Source of the DNA: Arthrobacter cheniae
Lineage (GTDB): Bacteria > Actinomycetota > Actinomycetes > Actinomycetales > Micrococcaceae
Length of the DNA stretch: 64,000 bases
Assembly: GCF_003602275.1 (NCBI RefSeq)
Contig: NZ_QZVT01000002.1
Location: 434,001-498,000, forward strand
Direction: 5' to 3'
Part shown: positions 29,530-39,831 of the stretch, piece after piece
Numbering within the stretch: position 1 is the stretch's first letter
How the letters are laid out: each line of letters opens with the position of its first letter
Notes under the pieces: model-generated
The model's input: the letters and a program-made list of their open reading frames with translations, nothing else
Told to the model about the DNA's origin: nothing
The model's database searches: none
Program-made: the position numbers and the translations under genes

Positions 29530-29728
29530 CGAGATCTCCTGTCGGAATGAGCGACCGGAACGCGGTGGTCACCGCGTCCGGTCCTGATGCAGGTCAGTCC
29601 ACCACACAGCCGCCTACCCTCCAAGAAGGCCACGCTCCGCACCGCTCGTTGACCACGGGAAGCACGACCGTCATCGGGCCCGAGCCCCACCCACCTCCGC
29701 ACCGCGGCCCCGAGGAGGGACGTTCCCG

Positions 29729-30388
29729 TCAGACCTCGACGCTCTCACGCGTCGCGAGATGCCTGAAATCCGTGCCGTACCGTGCGCCCAGCCGGGTGAG
29801 GTGTCCCTCGACCATCCCGAGACCCGTCTCGTTGAGCAATCCGTCGTGGATCTGAAAAGCGCGGGGAGCGCGGACGGACGTCACGAAATCGACCACCTCC
29901 GCCAGCTTCGACCACGGCGCATGCACGGGGACGAGGAGAGTCCCGACGTCGATGCCGTCCGGGACGATGAGCGAGTCACCCGGGTGGTAGACCGAACCGT
30001 CGATCAGGAAGCCCACATTGGCGATCATCGGGATCAGCGCGTGGATCAGCGCGTGCTGTCCGCCGAACGTCCGCACGGCGAAACCGGCGACGGTGAACTC
30101 CTCGCCGCCGGACACCGCGTGGAGGCGATGCGCAGCGCCACCACCGAGGGCCGCGCCGACGGTGTCGACGACGCCACGAGGGGACCACAGCTCGATGCCG
30201 GGATTCGCCTGCAGCACGGCGACGACGCGGTCGACGGCGATGTGATCAGGGTGCTCGTGCGTGACCAGGACGACTCCGGCGCCGGCGAGTGCCTCCTCGA
30301 CCTCCGAGAACGTCCCCGGGTCGATGACGAGCACGGACCCACCCTGCTCGATGCGCACGCAGGAATGGGAGTACTTGGTCAGCAACAT
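29729..30388 (-). CDS. MBL-fold metal-dependent hydrolase
   Basis: A 219-residue metallo-beta-lactamase-fold protein. The metal-binding motif is THEHPDH at 43-49 (HxHxDH), and a further histidine sits in YHPGDS. The architecture fits the UlaG/UPF0173 group of small, broadly conserved hydrolases. Substrate unknown. It is divergent from the zur gene with about 80 bases between the two starts, so their promoters share that gap. Confidence 0.88.
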   Translation of the reverse strand: MLLTKYSHSCVRIEQGGSVLVIDPGTFSEVEEALAGAGVVLVTHEHPDHIAVDRVVAVLQANPGIELWSPRGVVDTVGAALGGGAAHRLHAVSGGEEFTVAGFAVRTFGGQHALIHALIPMIANVGFLIDGSVYHPGDSLIVPDGIDVGTLLVPVHAPWSKLAEVVDFVTSVRAPRAFQIHDGLLNETGLGMVEGHLTRLGARYGTDFRHLATRESVEV

Positions 30389-30467
30389 GGGCTCAGACTA
30401 CTCGCGGCGGCGCTGATAATCTTGACTCTGGTCCAGGGCACCCGAGTGCCCGCGGAAAGGGTATGAC

Positions 30468-30989
30468 ATGACGCCTGAGGCGACATCCGAGCCAGCGGCG
30501 ACGACGGCAGCGGCGACGGCAGCGACGGCAGGGCCGGGTCCGGCAGAAGGTTCCGGTTCGGAGACGGGACCGGCTGCCCGCAAGGGGCCGGAGCAGCGCG
30601 TGACCCGCCAGCGGCGTGCCGTCAGTGCGGCGCTCGACGAACTGGACGACTTCGTCAGCACACAGGAACTCCACCGCGTCCTCCACGACCGCGGCGAGTC
30701 CGTCTCGCTCGCAACCACCTACCGGATCCTGCAGTCGATGGCCGATGACGGACTGGTCGACGTCCTGCGGAACGGCGACAACGAGGCCGTCTATCGCCGC
30801 TGCGCCGTCGAGCACCACCATCACCACCTGCTGTGCAGGAACTGCGGGAGGGCCGTGGAGATCGAGGCACCCGCCGTAGAGCAGTGGGCCGTCCGCATCG
30901 CGGCGGAACACGGATTCACCGACGCCGCCCACACCGTCGAGATCTACGGGCTGTGTCCGGACTGCAGGGCATCCACCGTCGCGTCCTGA
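30468..30989 (+). CDS. zur: Zinc uptake regulator Zur (Fur family)
   Basis: Represses zinc uptake genes when zinc is bound. After a 40-residue Ala/Thr-rich disordered start, the winged helix lies at about 45-110 (TYRILQSMADDGLVD). The dimerisation and metal part has EHHHHH at 115-120, CRNC at 123-126 and CPDC at 163-166, the structural Zn(Cys)4 pair. The LLCRNCGRAVEIEAPAVEQW stretch closely follows actinobacterial Zur rather than iron-sensing FurA. znuABC begins 1.4 kb downstream on the other strand, behind two MarR genes. The palindrome before znuA at 35302-35314 is its likely operator. Confidence 0.85.
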   Translation: MTPEATSEPAATTAAATAATAGPGPAEGSGSETGPAARKGPEQRVTRQRRAVSAALDELDDFVSTQELHRVLHDRGESVSLATTYRILQSMADDGLVDVLRNGDNEAVYRRCAVEHHHHHLLCRNCGRAVEIEAPAVEQWAVRIAAEHGFTDAAHTVEIYGLCPDCRASTVAS

Positions 30990-31148
30990 TCGTCGCGGAC
31001 TTCACCCGCCGCCCGGGCCCGTTCTCCGGTTCCGGGACGGCGCATGATCCTCGGCCGTGACGGAATCAGGCACCATCGTAATCCCGGCGGCACGGACCGG
31101 GGGATCGCTGTTCCACCGGCAGACGTTTGCGGTCCATTGGATTAAGCT

Positions 31149-31160
31149 CGTCACGTGACG
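31149..31160. promoter_or_regulatory. 12-bp palindrome over the MarR start codon
   Basis: CGTCACGTGACG is a perfect palindrome covering the GTG start at 31155. A TAAGCT -10-like box at 31143-31148 is seven bases before that GTG, so the site would also cover the transcription start. It is a plausible autoregulatory operator, by position only. Confidence 0.4.
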
Positions 31161-31700
31161 TCTCCTGACTGTTCCAATTCCAGCGGGACCCGCACCGGTG
31201 CCGGTCCCGGTGCTGACTCCGACCGCGCGGACCACCTCGCCGACCTCGTGGAAGCCGTCCGGCGCTACAGGAACGCGGAGCGTTTCATGCGCGGCCAGAG
31301 CAGGGACTCGATGCACCTCGGTCGAACGGATATGGCGGCGCTCCGCCTCATGCTCCGGGCAGGGCAGGCGGGGCGCCCCCTGAGTGCCGCGGCACTCGCC
31401 AGGGGGCTCGGGATCTCCTCGGCCGCGACAACGGTCCTCATCGACCGGCTGGAGAAGAGTGGCCACGCCGAGCGTCGCCGCAGCACGACGGACGGCCGTG
31501 CCATCGAGATCTGGCCGACGGCCGCGTCGGACGAGGAGGTACGGTCCACCATGGGCGTGATGCATGAGCGGATGATGGCCGTTGCCGCCGCCCTTCCGTC
31601 GGAGGACTGCACCACGGTCAACGGATTCCTCGGCAGGCTCGGGCAGGCCATGTCCGCCCTGGAGCTGCCGCACGTCACGCCGGCACCACCGGGCACCTGA
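31155..31700 (+). CDS. MarR-family transcriptional regulator (first of pair)
   Basis: A 181-residue protein with the winged helix-turn-helix of MarR regulators (LSAAALARGLGISSAATTVL, then the wing ERRRSTTDGRAIEI). Such dimers release DNA when they bind small phenolic ligands or are oxidised. The GTG start has no ribosome site before it, but a TAAGCT box ends seven bases upstream, which fits a leaderless mRNA. It is a paralogue of the next gene: both have RxYRN before the fold (RRYRNAERF / RAYRNVESD) and LGISSAATTVLIDRLEKS-like recognition helices. No ligand or target can be named. Confidence 0.9.
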   Translation: MTSPDCSNSSGTRTGAGPGADSDRADHLADLVEAVRRYRNAERFMRGQSRDSMHLGRTDMAALRLMLRAGQAGRPLSAAALARGLGISSAATTVLIDRLEKSGHAERRRSTTDGRAIEIWPTAASDEEVRSTMGVMHERMMAVAAALPSEDCTTVNGFLGRLGQAMSALELPHVTPAPPGT

Positions 31701-31775
31701 AGAACCACCCACGTGGCGGAAGAGCCATAGCGATTACCTAGAGAGCTTGACTACTAGATGGTCTAAACTGTGAGC

Positions 31776-32315
31776 ATGAAGCCTTCGGACGCGCGGCAGG
31801 GAGCAGGGTACTGGTACCCGCCGTCGGGAGAAGGCACCGCTGATGACGCCGCTACCGGCGTCGATGTCCTGAACGCCCTGAGGGCCTACCGCAACGTGGA
31901 GAGTGACCTGCGCCGTCGCCTCAGCCAGCGGCTCAACATCAACGAGACGGACCTCGGAGCCTTGCGCTACCTTCTCACGGTGTGGCAGCGGGACCAGGGC
32001 GCCAGCCCGAAGGACCTCGCCCTGGCCCTCGGCATCTCCAGCGCCTCGACCACCCTCGTCATCGACAGGCTCGAGAAGGCGGACTTCATCCGACGGCGCC
32101 GGCACCCGGTGGATCGTCGGGCCGTGATCCTCGAACCCGGGGACAAGGCCACGGACGAGTTCCGCTCCGCCTTCGATATCGAGAAGCGCGGCGTCCTCGC
32201 CGCTGCCGACGGCCTGACGAGCGAAGAGACCGAGACGGTCACGCGCTTCCTCCGGAGCATGGAGCAGGCCATCGCAGATGCCGTCGGCCAGCCCGATCGC
32301 ACGCCCGATCCCTGA
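31776..32315 (+). CDS. MarR-family transcriptional regulator (second of pair)
   Basis: A 179-residue MarR protein with LALALGISSASTTLVIDRLEKA as the recognition helix region (about residues 85-105) and a basic wing RRRRHPVDRRAVI. It is clearly related to the preceding gene. I choose the ATG at 31776; a GTG two codons upstream (31770) is possible. TAAACT at 31764-31769 ends seven bases before that ATG and there is no Shine-Dalgarno, so this message may be leaderless like the previous one. It converges with znuB. Whether the pair regulates zinc or other genes is unknown. Confidence 0.9.
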   Translation: MKPSDARQGAGYWYPPSGEGTADDAATGVDVLNALRAYRNVESDLRRRLSQRLNINETDLGALRYLLTVWQRDQGASPKDLALALGISSASTTLVIDRLEKADFIRRRRHPVDRRAVILEPGDKATDEFRSAFDIEKRGVLAAADGLTSEETETVTRFLRSMEQAIADAVGQPDRTPDP

Positions 32316-32335
32316 CGCACCCGTGCTTCCGGCCG

Positions 32336-32375
32336 GGTTCCCCGACTGGTTTCCAGGCGGGTTTCGGGGCGAACC
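32336..32375. terminator. Possible bidirectional terminator between MarR and znuB
   Basis: GGTT-CCCCGA at 32336-32345 pairs with TCGGGG-cg-AACC at 32364-32375 (ten pairs with a two-base bulge). It lies exactly between two converging stop codons. There is no clear T-run, so the call is tentative. Confidence 0.4.
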
Positions 32376-33281
32376 CTAGGCGGACGATCCAGCGACGCGG
32401 AGGTCCGGTTGTCCGACGGCGTCCACTCGACGCGACCGTCGCCGTGAGCGGCGCGACCCGATCAGGCGGCACGCGAGATAGATGGCGAACGAGATCGTCG
32501 TGACATAGGGACTGACGGGGATCCGTCCACCCAGCGCCAGCAGGATCCCTCCGACCACCGACGTGCAGGCGAAGACCACGCTCAGCAGCACCACGAACCC
32601 CGGCGCCGAGGTGACCTTCAGTGCCGCCGCGGCCGGCGTGATGAGCAGTGCCAGCACCAGCAGGGCACCGACCACCTGGATGGACAGCGCCACCGAGACC
32701 CCGAGCAGCACCATGAAGAGGATCGAGAGCCCCCGGACAGGAACACCGCGCGCCTCCGCCAGATCGGCGTCAGCACTCGCGAAGGTGAGCGGACGCCAGA
32801 TCGCCGCGAGCGCGATCATCACGACGACGGCACATCCGGCGAGAAGGTTCAGCTGCACATCGTCGACCGAGACGATCTGCCCGGTGAGGAGGCCGAACTT
32901 GTTGGCGGCTCGCCCCTCGTAGAGGGCGAGGAAGAGAATCCCCAACCCGAGGCCGAAGGGCATGACGACGCCGATGACGGAGTTCCGGTCCCGCGCCCGG
33001 ATCCCCATGACCCCGAGGACGAGTGCCGCCAGGACAGACCCCACGAGGGACCCGGCCACGACGTTGGCGCCGATGAGGAGGGCGAAGGCCGCGCCTGCGA
33101 AGGAGAGCTCTGCGATGCCATGCACCGCGAAGGCCAGATCCCGCATCATGACGAAGGTCCCGATCAATCCGCCCAGCAGCCCGAGCACGGCTCCGGCGAT
33201 CAGCGAGTTCCGTACGAGGGGCAGGAGCTGCGCATAGTTGTCGAACGTGAAGATGGCGCTGAGGATCTCCTGGAAGTTCAT
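32376..33281 (-). CDS. znuB: Zinc ABC transporter permease ZnuB
   Basis: A 301-residue ABC-3 family membrane protein with about eight helices (for example SLIAGAVLGLLGGLIGTFVM and NVVAGSLVGSVLAALVLGVM). It forms the zinc channel of the importer with ZnuC and ZnuA. Its conserved loop, MRDLAFAVHGIAELSFAGAA, contains the residues that contact the ATPase. The start is three bases after the znuC stop. The C-terminus ends in an Arg-rich tail. Confidence 0.93.
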   Translation of the reverse strand: MNFQEILSAIFTFDNYAQLLPLVRNSLIAGAVLGLLGGLIGTFVMMRDLAFAVHGIAELSFAGAAFALLIGANVVAGSLVGSVLAALVLGVMGIRARDRNSVIGVVMPFGLGLGILFLALYEGRAANKFGLLTGQIVSVDDVQLNLLAGCAVVVMIALAAIWRPLTFASADADLAEARGVPVRGLSILFMVLLGVSVALSIQVVGALLVLALLITPAAAALKVTSAPGFVVLLSVVFACTSVVGGILLALGGRIPVSPYVTTISFAIYLACRLIGSRRSRRRSRRVDAVGQPDLRVAGSSA

Positions 33282-33284
33282 GGT

Positions 33285-34124
33285 CTAGGCGCTCTCGTGG
33301 TGGTGCGTGGTGTCATCCGGCAATCCCACGACGACGATGCGGCCGTTGCTGTGCAGGACCTCGACCGGACTCCTGTACAGGTCCGAGAGCACCTCGCTCG
33401 TCATGACGTCCTCCGGGGTCCCGACGCGGAACTCACCGTCGGCCAGGTACAGGACGCGGTCCACGTACTCGATGACGGGGTTGATCTCGTGGGTCACGAA
33501 GACGACGGCGCTGTTCTTCTCATGGCACTGGCGGTTGATGAGCGAGCTCACCGCCTGCTGGTGATGGAGATCCAGGGAGAGCAGTGGCTCGTCGCACAGG
33601 AGCACGGTGGGATCGGTGGCGAGTGCCTGTGCGGCTCGCAGGCGCTGCTGTTCGCCGCCGGAGAGGAGCCCGACGGGTGCATCCGCGTAGGACTCGGCGC
33701 CGACGTCGCGCAGGAGGCCGTCGACGCGCTCGTTGTAGGCCCTGCTCCGCATCCGCAACCCCCACCGGTGCCCGTCGACACCAAGACCCACCAGGTCACG
33801 CGCCCGAAGGGGTGTCTCGGGCGGAAAGGACTTCTGCTGCGGGATGTAGCCGAGGGTCCTGCTGCCACGGGCGATGGGCCGGCCGTCGACCCGCGCGGTC
33901 CCGGAGTCGAGGGCCTGCAGTCCCAGCAGCACCTTGAGGAAACTCGTCTTCCCCGAACCGTTGGGACCCAGGACGGCGAAGAACTCTCCGGGCATGATGT
34001 CGAGGTCGAGTCCCTTCCACAGCGTGCGCTTCCCGAAGGACAGCGCCGCGCCGCGAAGGCTGATGGCCGGCTGTCCCCTACCCTCCTGCGGGTAGGGGAC
34101 CTGCCGGGGCAACGTCGAGGTCAT
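33285..34124 (-). CDS. znuC: Zinc ABC transporter ATPase ZnuC
   Basis: A 279-residue ABC ATPase powering zinc import. Walker A GPNGSGKT is at 53-60, the signature is LLSGGEQQR, and Walker B is TVLLCDEPLLSLD, followed by the switch histidine in FVTHEINP. The first 20 residues are a variable extension. It lies between znuA (118-base gap) and znuB (3-base gap). The 118-base gap includes TGCGTCGTGGTGCTGCGTCATGATG-like CG/TG repeats but no convincing gene. Confidence 0.95.
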   Translation of the reverse strand: MTSTLPRQVPYPQEGRGQPAISLRGAALSFGKRTLWKGLDLDIMPGEFFAVLGPNGSGKTSFLKVLLGLQALDSGTARVDGRPIARGSRTLGYIPQQKSFPPETPLRARDLVGLGVDGHRWGLRMRSRAYNERVDGLLRDVGAESYADAPVGLLSGGEQQRLRAAQALATDPTVLLCDEPLLSLDLHHQQAVSSLINRQCHEKNSAVVFVTHEINPVIEYVDRVLYLADGEFRVGTPEDVMTSEVLSDLYRSPVEVLHSNGRIVVVGLPDDTTHHHESA

Positions 34125-34242
34125 GCGGAACGGGTTCCAGTCTGTCGTAGTGCGTCGTGGTGCTGCGTCATGATGCTGGGTCGTGGTCCTGTGTCGCGGT
34201 TCCGGACCGGTCGCCCGGTTCCCGACCGGACCACCGCCGCTC

Positions 34243-35241
34243 TCACTGTTCGAGGGCGGCCTCGATGGTATCCGTGTTGGCCGTCATCCAGGAAACAAAG
34301 TCCTCGCCGTCGGGAAGTGTCTCGGTGAAGTCGAGCACCGGAAGGCCTGCGCCGTCGGCGGCTGAGCGTACCGCTTCCGTCTGCGATCCCGCGGTCTGGT
34401 CGTTGTAGGCAAGAAAGGCGAGCGTGTCACCGGTGACGAGGGTCTTCATCTCGTCCAGGGCGGCGACGGGGACGTCCGTCTCCTCCTCGACTGCCTCGCT
34501 GAACTCCTCCGGGGTGACGTTCTCGAGCCCGGCGGCTTCGAGGAGGTAGACGGGTACGGGCTCGGTCACGGCGACCTGTCCGCCCGGGCCGTCCGCTGCG
34601 AGCGCCGCGAGCCGGTCCTCGAGGGGGGCCAGTTCCGCGATGAACGCGTCGGCGCGTTCCCGGTAGTCCTCCGCGTTGGCCTCGTCGAGGCGCCCGAGTT
34701 CGTCGGCGATGGCGTCGGCCAGGGTTGCCATCGCAGGCAGGCTGTACCAGACGTGTTCGTTCAGCGCTCCGTGTCCGTGCCCGTCGTCCTCGCCCGAGTG
34801 GCCTCCCGCTTCCTCGGCGTGCTCCTCCGTCGGCTCACCCTCGGCGGTTTCCTCGAGACCGGAGAGTTCGACGGCGTCGAGCACCGTCCCTGCCCCGGTC
34901 TCCTCGGCCAGATGCCCGAGGAAGGCGTCGTAGCCGCCCCCGTTCGCGATGACGAGGTCCGCCTCGGACACTGACAGCTTGTCCTGCACCGTGGCCTCGT
35001 ACGAGTGCGGGTCCTGGCTCAGGCTGTCCACGATGGCTGTGACGTCGACGTCGTCGCCTCCGATGGTCGCTGCGATGTCCCCGTACACATTGGTGGCCGT
35101 GACGATCGAGATCGAACTCCCCCCGGCGGTGGAGCCCGCACCCTCGGCCCGCGCGTCGGTCGCACTACCAGCACAGGCGGTGAGCCCGAGGGCAGAGACC
35201 GCGAGAAGGGCTGTCACGACGGGACGACGGGAAGCGGGCAT
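34243..35241 (-). CDS. znuA: Zinc-binding lipoprotein ZnuA
   Basis: A 332-residue solute-binding lipoprotein of the cluster A-I metal family. The signal ends in LTAC (Cys23). A His/Asp/Glu-rich loop around 136-165 (GGHSGEDDGHGHGALNEH) is the mark of zinc-specific members and distinguishes it from the manganese-type protein at 58905. Metal ligands include His in DPHSYE and EHVWYS. The start ATG has GAGG upstream. The preceding 60 bases hold a strong palindrome and an inverted repeat, the likely Zur operator. Confidence 0.95.
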   Translation of the reverse strand: MPASRRPVVTALLAVSALGLTACAGSATDARAEGAGSTAGGSSISIVTATNVYGDIAATIGGDDVDVTAIVDSLSQDPHSYEATVQDKLSVSEADLVIANGGGYDAFLGHLAEETGAGTVLDAVELSGLEETAEGEPTEEHAEEAGGHSGEDDGHGHGALNEHVWYSLPAMATLADAIADELGRLDEANAEDYRERADAFIAELAPLEDRLAALAADGPGGQVAVTEPVPVYLLEAAGLENVTPEEFSEAVEEETDVPVAALDEMKTLVTGDTLAFLAYNDQTAGSQTEAVRSAADGAGLPVLDFTETLPDGEDFVSWMTANTDTIEAALEQ

Positions 35242-35269
35242 GAGGACCTCGATCAGACTGTTGAGAATT

Positions 35270-35314
35270 GTTTACGTTAGCGAGACGAGCCTATCGTAAA
35301 CGCGAATCATTCGC
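35270..35314 (-). promoter_or_regulatory. znuA: Zur-type operator and inverted repeat before znuA
   Basis: GCGAATcATTCGC at 35302-35314 is a perfect 13-bp palindrome. Next to it, GTTTACGTTAG (35270-35280) and CTATCGTAAAC (35291-35301) form an 11-bp inverted repeat with one mismatch. A TACGAT -10-like box on the minus strand lies between the palindrome and the gene. The arrangement fits repression of znuA by Zur. Confidence 0.65.
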
Positions 35315-35335
35315 ATTCAGGTCGCCGGTCGACGA

Positions 35336-36424
35336 TCAGGCGACCGGCGCCTCCGTGCCGTTGACTCCCTCACCGGTCCTCCTGGCTCCCTGATTCTGCG
35401 TCGCGTCCCGGATCTCACCGATGAGCTGTTCGATCACATCCTCGAGGAAGAGGACTCCGCGGGTCGATCCGTCCGGCCCGAGGACGCGTGCCACGTGCGA
35501 GCCGGTCCGCTGCATCACGGCGAGGGCGTCCTCGATCTCCTCGTTCAGTGGCAGGTTGGCGAGCGTCCGCACCTTGTTCTCCGTGATGGGTTTCCGGTAC
35601 ATCGCCTGCGGCATGGACATGATGTCCTTGAGGTGCATGTATCCGGTGAGGTTGCCGTGCTCGTCCACCATGACGAAACGGGAGAACCCGGTGCGCCCCA
35701 CCGCCCGCTCGAAATCCTCGGGCGTTGCGTCGGCGCGGACCGTCACGAGCTCGCTCAGCGGGATCATCGTGGTCTCTGCCGTCTGCCCCGAGAACTCGAG
35801 TGCGCTCGTGATCAGGCCGGACTCATCGTCCACGAGTCCGCTCTTGGTGGATTCCTCGACGATGGACTGCACCTCCTCCAGCGTGTAGGTCGAGGACACC
35901 TCGTCCTTCGGCTCCACCTTCAGCGCGCGCAGGATGTGGTTCGCGGCCCAGTTCAGCGAGGAGATCACAGGATGGACGACCCTCGCGATCATCACCAGCG
36001 GAGGTGCCAGAAGAAGCGCGGCCTTGTCCGCCACCGAGACGGAGATGTTCTTCGGCACCATCTCGCCGAACGTCACGTGCAGGAAGGTGACGAGGAGCAG
36101 CGCCAGCGCGAAAGCGACACCGTCCGCCAACCCCTCGGGAACTCCGACGGCCTCGAACGGAACCACGAACAGGTGATGGATGGCGGGCTCGGCCACCTGC
36201 AGGATCAGGAGCGAGCAGACCGTGATGCCCAGCTGTGAGCAGGCGAGCATGAGGGACACGTGCTCCATCGCCCAGATCGTGGTCCGGGCGCGCTTGGAAC
36301 CCGCGTCAGCCAGGGGTTCTATCTGGCTCCGGCGCGCGGACATCACGGCGAACTCGGAAGCGACGAAGAAGGCATTGCCCATCAGCAGGATGACGAGCCA
36401 GGCTATTCCTGCCCAATCACTCAT
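35336..36424 (-). CDS. CNNM-type membrane protein with CBS domains (short)
   Basis: A 362-residue protein: a DUF21 membrane domain of four helices (residues 1-190, starting AGIAWLVILLMGNAFFVASE) followed by a pair of CBS domains (about 215-330, with MIPLSELVTVR and TRGVLFLEDVIEQL). These proteins are linked to magnesium or cobalt handling. Unlike its neighbour it lacks the C-terminal CorC_HlyC domain. It overlaps the stop of the upstream paralogue (ATGA), so the two are made together and may form a heteromer. Confidence 0.9.
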   Translation of the reverse strand: MSDWAGIAWLVILLMGNAFFVASEFAVMSARRSQIEPLADAGSKRARTTIWAMEHVSLMLACSQLGITVCSLLILQVAEPAIHHLFVVPFEAVGVPEGLADGVAFALALLLVTFLHVTFGEMVPKNISVSVADKAALLLAPPLVMIARVVHPVISSLNWAANHILRALKVEPKDEVSSTYTLEEVQSIVEESTKSGLVDDESGLITSALEFSGQTAETTMIPLSELVTVRADATPEDFERAVGRTGFSRFVMVDEHGNLTGYMHLKDIMSMPQAMYRKPITENKVRTLANLPLNEEIEDALAVMQRTGSHVARVLGPDGSTRGVLFLEDVIEQLIGEIRDATQNQGARRTGEGVNGTEAPVA

Positions 36425-37857
36425 CGGTCGTCCTTCCCTACTGCGGTACTGCCCGCGAAAGCCGGCCGGCCGGCGCGCTGCGGGCGGGATCCCTGGGCCA
36501 CCGACTGGTGCTCAGGTACGACGGCGCCATCGGGAAGGCTGTCCCCGCCGTCCGCGCGACCCGTCGGTGCGGGGCGGAAGTGGAGGCGGTCGATCCGGCG
36601 TCCGTCCATACGCTCCACCGTCAGCGTTCCCGCCGGGACCTCGACGACGTCACCGGGTTCCGCGACGCGACCCAGCTCCGCCAGCATGAAGCCGGCGACG
36701 GTCTCGTAGCCCGCCTCGTCCGGAACCACGAGGCCCGGGATCTGCACCGTGACCTCGTCCGGTCGCATGAGACCGGGGAAGTACCAGTCCCCCGCCGCGC
36801 TCTGCAGCACGCCGGGCTTGAGCTTGTCGTGCTCGTCCTTGACCTCGCCGACGATCTCCTCGACCAGGTCCTCGAGCGTGGCGACACCGGCAGTGCCTCC
36901 GTACTCGTCCAGCACGACGGCGAGTTGCAGGTTGGCTTCGCGGAGCTCGCTGAGGAGGGAGTCGAGGTGGACGGTCTCGGGCACGCGCAGGACGTCGGTC
37001 ATGATCGTCCCGGCAGGAAGCTCCGCCCGCTTGTGGCGTGGCACGGCGACGGCTTTCTTGACGTGGACCACGCCGCGAATATCGTCCGCGGAGTCGCCGA
37101 TGAGCGGGAACCGCGAGTAGCCGGTGCGACGGGCGGCTTCCACCACGTCGGCGACCGTCTGGTCCGAATCGATGACCTCCATCCGGATGCGCGGCGTCAT
37201 GACGTCCGCTGCGGTCCGCTCGGAGAAACTGAAGGTCCGCGCGAGGAACGTGGCCGTGGCCTGGTCGAGCGTGCCCATCTCAGCGGACCGGCGCACGAGC
37301 GATGACAGCTCGGACGGCGTGCGGGCTCCCGAGATCTCCTCCTTGGCCTCCAGGCCGAAGATGTTCAGGATGCGGTTCGAGAAGCCGTTGAGCACGATGA
37401 TGGCCGGCTTGAACACGGCTGTGAAGACGAGCTGCGGACGGGCCAGAGCCCTACCCACCCTGAAGGGCAGCGCGATGGAGAGGTTCTTGGGTACGAGCTC
37501 GCCGATGAGCATCGACAGGAGGGTCGCCAGGGCCATCGCGATGACGATGGACGACGAGGCCACCAGTGCCTCGGACAGCCCGAGGGAGGTCAATGGCGCC
37601 TCGAGCAGGTGCCCGACGGAAGGCTCCATGACGTAACCGGTGAGCAGCGTCGTGATCGTGATGCCCAACTGGCAGCTCGAGAGCTGGGTGGACAGGGACT
37701 TCAGGCAGCGCAGCAGCGGTTCCGCCCTGGTGTCCCCGTCGTCGACCGCACGCTGGACGTAGGTCTGGTCGAGCGCTACGAGGGCGAACTCGACGGCCAC
37801 GAAGAATCCCGTCCCCAGGACGAGGAGCAGGCCGGCGGCCAGGTAGATCCATTCCAC
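36421..37857 (-). CDS. CNNM-type membrane protein with CBS and CorC_HlyC domains
   Basis: A 478-residue paralogue of the gene that follows it. The DUF21 domain is at about 1-195 (LAAGLLLVLGTGFFVAVEFALV), two CBS domains at about 210-335 (VMTPRIRMEVIDSD; LQLAVVLDEYGGTAGVATLE), and a CorC_HlyC domain at about 345-430. The last 45 residues are disordered. Members of the family have been called hemolysins, but a divalent-cation transport or sensing role is better supported. No promoter is evident in the 286-base region upstream (37858-38143), which holds no supported gene. Confidence 0.9.
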   Translation of the reverse strand: MEWIYLAAGLLLVLGTGFFVAVEFALVALDQTYVQRAVDDGDTRAEPLLRCLKSLSTQLSSCQLGITITTLLTGYVMEPSVGHLLEAPLTSLGLSEALVASSSIVIAMALATLLSMLIGELVPKNLSIALPFRVGRALARPQLVFTAVFKPAIIVLNGFSNRILNIFGLEAKEEISGARTPSELSSLVRRSAEMGTLDQATATFLARTFSFSERTAADVMTPRIRMEVIDSDQTVADVVEAARRTGYSRFPLIGDSADDIRGVVHVKKAVAVPRHKRAELPAGTIMTDVLRVPETVHLDSLLSELREANLQLAVVLDEYGGTAGVATLEDLVEEIVGEVKDEHDKLKPGVLQSAAGDWYFPGLMRPDEVTVQIPGLVVPDEAGYETVAGFMLAELGRVAEPGDVVEVPAGTLTVERMDGRRIDRLHFRPAPTGRADGGDSLPDGAVVPEHQSVAQGSRPQRAGRPAFAGSTAVGKDDR

Positions 37858-38143
37858 CGCTACATCCCCTCCGTCGAGGAGCGGGACGGCGATGGTCCGC
37901 GTCTGAGGGGGTCCGCGGCGTCGGCCGGGAGGGCGGCCGCATCCTGGTCGGAGCCGGCGTCGGCCGGGTGTCCCGCATCGGATTCGCGTAGCGGATGGGC
38001 AAGAGTGGAGGATACGCCGGCGTCGAGCCGGCCCCTAGAAGGACTGTCCATAAGGAGACCAGTTTACCGGGTGGCGCGTCATCCGCGACACGATCTTCGG
38101 CCGGTTACTCCGACAGCGCACCGGGCTCAGGCCCGAACCGCTC

Positions 38144-39769
<1,626 letters not shown>

Positions 39770-39831
39770 TTAACGCCTGTCCTGCCGACCGCACCGCGCT
39801 CAGGGCAACTTACGGAAGAGGCGTATACCAA

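Noticed and set aside
34125..34242. Possible small gene between znuA and znuC
   Set aside because: No frame with a ribosome site or a recognisable product; only TG/CG-rich repeats are seen.
37860..38051. 63-codon minus-strand frame upstream of the second CNNM gene
   Set aside because: Low-complexity Asp/Ala/Pro/Ser text, no ribosome site before its ATG and no family match.
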